Positions 1 through 10,873 of a DNA stretch of 64,000 nt are shown here, in pieces. The position numbers and the translations under genes are program-made. The notes under the pieces were generated by a model, which did not search any database, was not told the origin of the DNA, and was given only the letters and a program-made list of their open reading frames with translations. This DNA comes from Elysia crispata (taxonomy: Eukaryota; Mollusca; Gastropoda; Plakobranchidae). Location: NCBI GenBank assembly GCA_033675545.1, contig JAWDGP010006468.1, positions 423,501 to 487,500 on the forward strand, in the 5' to 3' direction. How positions within the stretch are numbered: position 1 is the first letter of the stretch; each line of letters opens with the position of its first letter.

Positions 1-102
1 GAGTAAAACTGCATTCTGTGCTAGCTCTCCTACCTTCCATATCAAATAAAACCATAAACATTGAGAAGACAAATTTATTTGAAAAAAAAAAATTCTACTG
101 AC

Positions 103-1443
103 CTCATTATACAGCAAACATCACCAGCAAGATTTCTGCGTACAGCTGTAGATGTTAGATACTCAGTGGGGTTCAGCCGATATGTGTCAATCATAAAGTT
201 GCGGTAGGCTGCATAGCTGGATTAATGAAAGAAATATTTCCCTTTTCAGAAAGAATGCATTATTTTTTTTTCCTTTTTCAGGTTTTAATGACCAGTTAAG
301 TTCTGCAAAACGATGGCAGGAAAAACCTTCACTAATATATTTTCTTTAAATGTGGCAGAAGCTTTTGAATACAGTGAAAACCTAAAAAACTGACGTCTGA
401 TTATTTAAATTTCTCCTAAACCCAATTTTACAAGATAATAGGTTATTTTGTTCTCTTTGGATTTGTTAGAATCAGACTCATATTTTGAAGTCTTTCTGAT
501 TCAATTCTCTTAATTTGAAGTATACCACTCCATAAGACATCACATAAGTACTACATGCATCTCTCAAGCAGCAAGCAATGCCAATCACTGCCCAAGAAAG
601 GCCGATCAGTGCGCTAACAAAGTGAGAAGGGAGCAGATGCACTAACAATTAAGTGCCAGTAGCAATGCTATACTAATACTGATAGCAAAATGGGTCAGGG
701 GAAGGGGAGCGTTGCTAGATGCAGGCACAGTGCACACTCAGTCAATGAGTTATAGATTCTGTTATAACCATTTTTGTAATTCGAATACTCTTAATTGGAA
801 GATTTAATCTGTAGGATTAAGCTTTAACAATTTGTACCATCTGGCATATCTATTATTTTCTAACCTACCTTGCAATGTAAAAGAGTTACGGAGATCAGTT
901 AATAAAACATGGCTGTCTAGTAGACATGTGTTGTGTCTTGTGGCCAAATAAAACCCAGTCTGTTTACATAGATGTCATAGTGTTTACTCCTAATCTTACA
1001 TAATCCATTCCCATACAATTCGAATTATGAAGTTTTCATTGTATTTACTCCAATTAGCAATCTGCCTTCCATGAAAAATTAGATTATTTAATCCTTTCAA
1101 CTGTGGGCCATGGGTTAGAGCTAATTCAACTTAACTGACTTTTTTGAATGACAATGAGAGCCTTGGAAACTTACATCTCAGGAGTCTTAGATTTGTTTTT
1201 GCCATTAAAGAACTCTGGAAGAGCACGACGCTCGATGGCATGGACCGAGTTGTAGTCAAACCAGGCTGAGTAGCTTGGAACGATGATGTGATGCGTCTGC
1301 TCTGTTAAAGAGTCATCACCAGCTTCAGCTGATGATTCCTTCTTCTCCACCCCTTCTTCTGATGGCGCACTCGTAGCAGCAGTGCCATTGACGGATGGCT
1401 GAGAAGCATCTAAAAGCTGCTGTCTTGAATCCTGATCTCCCAA
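103..1443 (-). other. SMARCC: SMARCC exons encoding the SWIRM domain
   Basis: Two exons, 1175-1443 and 103-216, encode the start and middle of the SWIRM domain, a helical DNA/nucleosome-binding module found in SWI3, RSC8 and MOIRA. The first ends with [32 protein letters not shown] and [10 protein letters not shown]. The second continues as [17 protein letters not shown] and [16 protein letters not shown], almost identical to vertebrate SMARCC. The splice joins AT to C to restore the isoleucine. The last exon in the window ends at 103 with a GT donor (gtcagt), so the next exon lies outside. Confidence 0.93.
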
Positions 1444-4400
1444 CTGCCGTGGTGGTGGTGGTATCCACAGTGAGGCAGCAACAATCGATTGGGGTTGAGA
1501 TTGGGCATGTGGGAGGAGAAAGCATACATGCTTTTTCTGAAAATTTTGCCAACTGCTGTGCAAATGTAAAAACCTAGTTTTCCTTGTAATCGGGCACAGG
1601 GCTTTAATTGACTATTAATCTATTTCTTCAAAATTTACCTTCTAATTTTTCTTTCTGTAAATACAAAAAGGTATAAATTCAAAGAAAATATTTCCACACA
1701 AGTCTTGTAAAGCCCGTTGCCTGAAATGTTTTAGGAATATGTCAAATTTATTTCTGTTCAAAACTGTGTATAAAATTAAAATTCAACTTTCTGCTTTAAA
1801 CTTTAAGTGGATATTACTGCTGTTTTAATACAGATTACAGAACCAAGTGTTATGGAATCAACTTAGCAAGCTCACTTTTAGAGCAGGAGATAAAGTTACA
1901 TTATTTTAAGACAAACCTTGTCTGCTTGCTCTTCGTCCAGGTCCATGATAGTGCCACCTTTGACAGGAGTGAACTCATCCTTGACACTGCGTGAGCTGGA
2001 GCCTAAGAAAACGATAGAAAAGAACTTTTTTGTACATAGATATCTTTATTATGAATAGATATGGGTCTATAGAAATTATAAAGTGTTTGAGGTAAAAAAA
2101 AAATATGAAGGAATACCATGGAATTGTTCAACTCTCGGAAAGATGCCTTAATTTTGCTAAAAACATCACAAAGATAATAAATCTAAATATTTATGCACAA
2201 TATTTTTCTTACAAGATAATGGCTTAGGATGAATATAAATAAATGGAAGATCTGTAAGCAGTGGCAAGATATAATTATTGAATTGTTTCCTGAACATTTT
2301 GGGAGCATTGTAAATCAATAGTCTTCAACTTAAGGGTTAAAAAGTCATGAATCTCAGGTCAAGTCAAAATTTTTACATTTTTCTCCCGATGTCAAAAAGA
2401 GTATAAAAGTTAAAGAAAATATTGTTCTCTTGCCCCAAATCTTAACCATGTCCTCTATAAGAAATACCCTTATGAAAGGATTTCTTCTCTTTAATTGCAT
2501 AAAGAGGCATATCACTTTTACTTTGCTGTGAAGTCACCGACACTATCATGAAAATATCCTGTAAAATGAACTTAGCAATTCCAGAATCATAGTATAAAAC
2601 TGTACCTTGTTTTTTAAAATGAGGTTGAACATACCTTGTTTAGGATTGTGCACTTCTGTTATGTTGGTCTCAGGGGGAGGATCCTCCAGATCTTTTGTCA
2701 TGTCTTCCTCATCCTCCTCCCACTTTCGTTTCTTGCTGGCCCCAATGGCTGCTGCTCTCGAGCTGAGGAGAGAATGCATGTCACTGGGTCATACAAAATG
2801 ACAATTGTTTTGCAGTATCAGGACAGGAGAAAAATTGCAATAATGTTCAGAAGCGATTGAGGTAAGGCAAGGAATTCATCCCAATTTTAAAAATTAAGCA
2901 TCACATAATGCCCCGTAAAAGGAGTTTTAATTGTGTCAATGACCGAATAGGGTACATATCTGAAGAATCAAAAAAAAATTCTCAAAAGCTCTATAAATAC
3001 TCTTAAAAGTATTGAACCTCAGTACTTGCATATTCCAATCCACTGTCACTAAGTTATTCTTTCCTTGTAAATTTTTACCAAAAAAAATTACAAGGAATTT
3101 TTGTTAACTAAGCAAAACAAATAGCACAAATTACTTAGTATCTTAACAAATCTGTAAATTGGAAACACATACTCCTGTTGATATATTTCATACAGAGGTT
3201 CAGAAAAAGACTTGGATACTCGAATGTGTAGTTTCATCTTAAAAGATCATCAAGGCTAAAACAGGTTTCAGCAATAAAACAGTCTGGATATCAACAACGA
3301 AATTTTGAAAACAAAGAATAGATTCAACTTGACTCTCAGCTTGAGGAAATCAATGAGGTCAAAATTCAAACCAAACAGACAAATCAAGCTAAAATGAACA
3401 AGGAACAATAAACAGCAGTGTCAAACTATCTTTACAATTTCTCTTGCAATCTGAGTGAGCTGAAATCAAACATAAAATATGTGATTTTATTTAGACATTA
3501 AGACTGAGACAACCTAAACAACTGAACAATTATGTAAAAACTACTTATTGGGCCACAGCTGTAATGACAACAGGAAATCTGCTGTGAGGAGGACTCAAGA
3601 CACATTGGGCTCTATGTTTTTAATGACCTTCTTTCCCTTACAGCTGGGTAGATATTTTGTTCTTTTACCTGCTCTAAACTAAATCCCTCCAAACTTCAAC
3701 TCTACCCCCCCCACCTTTGATCCCCTTAGCTATCATAACATTTACAAAAGCATCCTCCCTCCCTGACACACATACCGTAAACATCAATCCAATATCACCA
3801 CACATTTCTTTAATGCTCAATTTGTTAATATTACTAGGCTATAGATCATTGAAATAAATGAAAAAATATATATAAAAAGCATAAGGCTCATTGAAAAATA
3901 TCAACTGTAAAACCACCCATTTTACCACATGCTCCAACCTGCACAAATACCAACCAAACTCTTCTACATTATACATAAAGAGAGAATTAAAAGAAGGGTT
4001 CAACTAAATCAAACATAATCAGCTACACAATTAAAACAGTAATTATTCTCATACCTCTTTCTCTTTATTTTCTCTGGTGGAGGAGAAGGCGACCTCTTTC
4101 TCTTGGCATTTGTTTTCTTCTGTCGCCGACTCTTGTCATCTGGACTATCTCGTACCTACAGTGGAAATCAAGTATTAAAAGCAATGTGCAATTTATCCTA
4201 TCTCTCAACAGAAGAATGAGGTTTAAGATCAATAAGATTTATTCTCAAATGCTGGAGTGTAGGCTATAAGTAATTTCATAAAAAAGAAGGGTGGCTTCAA
4301 CTATGCCTAACTAGTTCAAACACAAGGCTTCACGGCCATATAACCAGTCTTTAATACAAATTACCAAAGTAATTACCCCCTCAATAAATTATCTCCATTT

Positions 4401-7400
4401 CTTCCAGTTGGTAAAACATAGAAGCTTGTGAAGCATACAGTTGAAATTTGATGCTTCCGGTGTTCTTAAAATTTTAAATGGGTGAGAAGTCAGAAAATCT
4501 ACTTCACCCCATTTACTTTGTACAATGTAGATTTTAGACTTAAGAACCTGAAACATCAAAACTAGGTTAATGACAGTTCCTTTTGTAAACAAAATTTTAC
4601 AAAAAAAAAAAGAAGAAGAAGAAAAGTAGTTTTCTTCATGGCATATTGTTAGAGTGCTTTTTTAGACAATATAAGGTTAAAGATTGTATTTTTTCCATCT
4701 ATAAACTGTCGTCTAGCAATGATAGTTTTTTTTAAAGCTACTTTCAACTATATTTTTCTAATTGAAACACATTTTTCTCAGTTTCTTGTCCCCAACCTTG
4801 TGTTAGAATTTGAGTCATATCTCAGCCAAATATTACAATACCTATAAAAAATTTAACTTCATGCGAGGAACTGATTGGGCTTTCAGAAAAAATGAAAATC
4901 AAAAGTGTCGAAACTAGTCATTGAGCCAAAAAATTGCTGGCAACCTCACAATCTTGGGGTTGCCTGTCTTGTTAAAAGAAAAAAAAAAAGGGTTTCAAAT
5001 TTTAAACAATTTAATGATAAGTAATAATAAAATACAAAAGCCATTTTCCAACATGAAATAGTATTCCTAAAAATCATAATGTTGATGATATTCTTAAAAG
5101 ATAAAATTTGTAACCTGAAAGACACCAGTAAATTATGCACAAGTTAGAATTTTTAGATAAAGGTTTTAGCTGCAGATGTAATGAATTTTCGCCACTGTAA
5201 GCTATTGAAAAGATTTTAGATTTAACTTTTCTTTGCGAAAAAAAATGCTTTCATTTTGAAGAAAACTTGTAAAAAATCACATTTTGCTTTAATCAGATTG
5301 ATGGCAACAAAATACTTTTGAAGAATAATACTCACATCATCAACTGTCAATTTCACTTTGCCCACTTTCTTGTTCTTCTTCCCTTCAACCTGTTTTAATC
5401 ACAAAACAAAATGTCACAACGAGCATTTACCAACATTCTTGAAAATTGTTCGGTTCTTATAATATTCTTACAATCTGAAAGTCAAGGAGGCAGATTTTTT
5501 AAAAGAAAGAATGACATTTATTCTTTTCCCGCACATGCTTTTAAATTTTTTTTTTTTTTGAGATTTCAAAAAATTGATGGCTGTGCTTTGGAACAGTGAT
5601 TTGAAAATAGAGGCAATATGAGGATGAAACATACCTCCTCTTCAATGATGTAATCTTCTTCATTCATCCACTCGTTGTATTGCTCAAGGTCTAGGATCCA
5701 GCGAGGGCTAACCTATAAATAACAGGTCAATTGTTGCAAAAAGGCTTTAGCAGCATATCTTGTAATTTTATGATAAAGGCAACAGAAGATGGTAACTGAA
5801 ATCTGTTTTAAGAGCAGAGTTAGAGAGAAAAACAACTTAAGTTTGAAAAATACAAATAAGTCAGAATATTTATGGTCCAATTTAAGTAATGTTTAGAAGC
5901 TTTTTGGGTAGATGTTTATTGTATTAGATTCCTCTCTATGTTTATATGTACAGAATTGGTCCATCATCAAAAGAAGAGAAAAGCACAACTTAAAAGCATA
6001 CTATACAATTTTGAAAGCCACTGTATGCAAATTTCACTATAATGTAGTGTAAAGGTTGCAGATGGCCCCTGCAGATCAGACTTGGCAATTATGTATGCAA
6101 AACTTTTTTTTGTAGCATATTCAAGAAGCTATTAAAATGTATGGGACTTATATAAAGAAAAAAAAAGTCTTGGCTGCAACTGGACCTTTAAAGATAAGTT
6201 TGCAAAACGACTGCTCTAAGGATGCAAAGAAGAAAATATTTTTTTAAATGCTTACCTCCCAAACATCAGGTGGGGGACTATTCTCAAACTCATACTCAAT
6301 ATTGACATCAGTCACCCAGGTGTCATAGCTGTGAAAAATTCAACATCATTTGAGACACTTCATCAAAATTTCTTTTCTTTTCTTTTTTTTTTCTACAGTT
6401 CATAGCTGCTAAAATTGAGCAGGAGATATTAAAAGTTACAAGTTACAATAGAAACATAGAGGCCAAAATGAGATATTTTACATTTTGTGAAGAAATGATC
6501 ATTTGGTTTCATTTTTAATCACTTTTGTAAAACTTGAATATGAAACGGATTAGCTCTTCAAATGATATCTTGTATCCTTGACCTGTTCAAAACAGAATTG
6601 ATATTTACTTGAATATGAAACGGATTAGCTCTTCAAATGATATCTTGTATCCTTGACCTGTTCAAAACAGAATTGATATTTACTTTATCTTATAAAGATT
6701 GGCTTAGACCAAATAATTTCTATTTGGGCCACATTAGGAGAATGGCTTGACAAATAAAAAGCTCACCTATCAGGGTAGTACCACCAATGAATTCCATAGC
6801 TTCGATCACGTTTGAAGGTTGGTCTGAAGAATTCGTCTAGAGAAAAAAATATATCAAGAACAAAACTCAATTTTGGTTGCTGCCAGAACACGAAGACTAA
6901 GAGAATTTCAAATAATATATATTTATTTTTATTTGAACTTCATAAGTGATTCAACTTCCAATATTGTCAAGTAAAAGAAAGTATTTGCTATCATACATAT
7001 AAGTCTAACAGTGTTGTGAAAAAACATAAGATTTCAATTTTGTGCTTATAATGCTGTTTTTATTCTTTCAATAACTATTTCAAAATTTAGATCAAAACAA
7101 GTGTTGTTAAAAAAAAATAAAATAATAATTGCCTCAAAACAGACCTTAACATAAACCAAACCTTTTCCTGTTCACTTTTGAAAAATGGACCAACTAAGGC
7201 TGACCTCAAAAAATAAAAATGGAAGTATCTCATTTAGCTCCTAAACCTTTAGTTCCCTTATCTAACCAAATAATGTTAATTTAAAAAAAAAAAAAAATTT
7301 CCATCCAATTAAACCAATGTCGCTGAGCACCCGCTCAAGAAAGAGGGAGAACGATTTGAGTTAGACCAAAATTGATTGCCCTGGGCTATTTATTGCTTTA

Positions 7401-10400
7401 CCTTCAGCTTCACCCCCAGCTGTGGTGGTCTGGGTCGGGCCATGGAGGACAGCATGAGTCGCCTCCTCTCTAGTTTCCACCACACCTCCTTGGTGTGACT
7501 TAATGATGTCACGCAATTGTGTGGCCATCTGCTTATCCACCTCTGGAGCAATGTACACCTGTGGGGGCACAAAAGCTTTTGATGCTACCAAAGCCTTCTC
7601 AACTTGAAGGAACATCTCAACATTGCGATCCATACGGGAAGGAGATGAGAAGTCAAATCGACGCCTGCAGGATGAGAAAGAGGCAGTCTTTATTAACCAG
7701 ACTCAAACATTTTAAATAAATCAGATGATGCACATATCATTTTTGCTTTCCTATTGAGTAGAATGTGGAAAGATTAAATATTGCTACATTGAATTTGTTG
7801 ATTGTTAAACCCATCATATTAAAACGTTTTCCAATATTAAAAAAAAAACAAAAAACAAGTATCAGATTCAGGATGAGTAAAATGGAAGTTTTCCAGCAAT
7901 GAGCTGAGAGTATCAAGACATCTGGGTTTAAACTAAGTGCAGAAATTCCACTGTGATAAGAACTTGAAGTGATCCAGTAGGACATACCAATTTGAAAGTT
8001 AACCGTTGCAGATGTCTGAATTAGGAAAGGATGCAACACTGTCAACAGTTCTTACTAGTAGATAAAAGGCAGCTGCTAACAAATTAAAAAAAAAAAAAAC
8101 TTTTTGAGGAGCTTGAAAAGACTATGACTTCCTCTCAAAGTACCCTTACATTAAATTAAGAGGGATTGAAACAGAAAAAAGATGTTTCAAATTGTTTTCT
8201 GTTGGGCTTTAAATAGAAAAAAATCTAAGACGCTTCTAATTTTCATTACAACTCTTGTATTTCATATGAGTTCTCTATTTAAAAAGGCATGAGATTATCT
8301 AAATTATAGCCTTCAAAACCAGATATATAGATTTCTGTGACAAATCTAGGTAACACTGCAAAATGTCCCTGAAAACCCTACAACTTGCTAAAGCATTTGA
8401 TCATGCCCATTAATAGGTTTTAAAATTCAGACCTGTAGAATACCTAAACCTATTGTTAAAAAAAATTGTAAATGAATCAAGAATAGTGAAATACACTAGA
8501 ACATTTTTAATTTCATAATAGCATTAACATCTAATGCAATGTGAATATGAATGAGTACTTACCATCCTTGTTCACTCTTGAACTTAAAAACAGCTTGAAA
8601 AATCTGACACAGACTTGAGCCGGGCTTGAACTCAAGGAAGCATTTCATCTAAAAGAGATAAAACAAAAAGTTAAAAAAAAAAACACTAAAACAATAAGTA
8701 AAATATATTTCTTTCATGGATATTTACAATAAATCTACGAGATATCAAAACAGGCATGTTGGTAAAGGAGCAATGTCAAAAATATTAATTTTTCACAATT
8801 TTTTAAAATTTTCACAGCTTACAAGATATTCAAAGAACAATACGCAAAAATTTGTCTTAGCCTAAGTGTTTCTTAGAAATAAAAATATTTTGCAACAATA
8901 GTTACCTTCCCAATTGAACTTAGATCTTAAGTAACAGACTTGAGTATCTTTTTGAAGAAGTAAAAGCAAGCATGAACAGAAAATATTTGATATGATCATC
9001 ATACGATCTACACTGAGCAAAATACGAATTGAAAGCCATCAAGTATCCACAGAGTCCATAGTATAAATTATTTCCTTTAATAAGTTTCACTTCAGTGAAC
9101 TTGGTAGAACATCAGAAATAAAAGGCTAACACCTTGATGTTTTAATTTGCAATACATAACTCTTCTAACCTGCAAGCTTCTTTCCATTATCTATATAGTA
9201 GAGTTTACTAATAATCAACTCACGGGTAGTTTGGTGAGTGCGGGATTGGTCACTTGACGCCCAAATGCTTCCTCTTGGAATTGTAATAGTTGAACCAACA
9301 AATTGGCCAAATTCTTGTTTGTTGGTGGATCTGCTTGAACATACTGTGAAGAAAAAAATATTTGTAAAAATTGTAAATTTGCATTTCATAAGGCTACCTT
9401 AACCTGAAGAAAAGCGACAGTGTTTCATGTACAATGTTTTTGGAAAATTTTCACAGGGCAGCAGTTGTATAACTACAACTCACACAATTACCCGCAGGAA
9501 AGGCGATGGTTATAAATATGTAACAATACATCTATTTTATTTTTCAAAACTCTCAAGTGGTCTACTGTGAGGTTGTATCTTTTGATTTTTTTGGAATCTG
9601 CAAAATTAGCTGGTAAAATTTTGCAGGTTTTTTTTAAGTTTCTAGCTTCACAAATAAGTAAACTATGCTTGTGCATTTTTTGGCCACTGGTTTGCAGTTC
9701 CAGATTAATATTATGATTTATGTCTCTTTTTGAATTGATAGAAAATCACTTGGCCGCCTGTAATGAAACTGTCAATATTAATCTGATATAATTTTGCAGT
9801 GAAATTCGTTAATTTAGCACTTTATCTGATGATTCTAGCTTCAAGAAGAGCAGAATTACGAATCAAAGGTAAATATCAACTATGATTTGTTGATCATCAG
9901 CATTAGCTATGACTCTCTTCCATCAAAAATATTTCCTGCTCTTCTTGCCATGCAACCGAAGTGATTGAATTCATGTTTTATGGTGATAATAGCCAATAAT
10001 TTTACAGTTTATTTGAAGTTCTTAGCTTTACTGCAAGCGAAGTTATAAATAAGTAAACATTATCCACTTTGAAATTTGCATTACTTTTCCTACTGGCTGA
10101 GTCAGGGCACAGCTGTTAAGGAGCGGCATTTTAGTTTGCCTGCCGCGCCCGTGAAGCAGCTTGTAACCCGATCGGGTCATGGGGTCAACCACCCCTGCAG
10201 AACGGGGATTCCCCTTTGCTCGCAACTTTAGATTTTAGATCTAATTTTCACACCAAAACAATGGAGAATTTAAGCTTATGCATGAAACGAAGAACTACAA
10301 AAATCATATAATTAGTTTTATCTATATTTCAGCGATACGAGGATATATTTTTTCCCCTTCTTTTCATTTAATTGATGGAGTTATTGAGCGTTTTAATAAG

Positions 10401-10835
10401 TACATGAATCTGGAATAATCATAAGGTGGTGACGTTTTTTACGGGACATTTATGAAAAAGTGAAACAATTTTTGGGGATGAAATTTTTACAGCATTTCAT
10501 ACATATGTTGATCTTAACACCCACCAAAGGGCATTAGCGAAGAGTTCTCCGTTTCCAAGTTATGCGGGTTTGAGTTATAATAGTCCATTTCTTACAGCGC
10601 TGGTACGGCGTTTTGATATAAAATAATAAATCTAAACAACGATAGAACATCGTAGTTCAAGCTGTAGAGCGTCAATATATATATGAGGGAGGCCTGGTGT
10701 TAGCTTTTAACAAAATTAAAAACATGCACTAAGACGAAAATGAAACTTATGTAGGGTTGCGCATTGTCTTTCTTTACAGGTAAGTCTTACGTTTACTTTG
10801 CCTTACGTTCTTCAATCGGCGGGGCGTGTGCCTAG

Positions 10836-10873
<38 letters not shown>

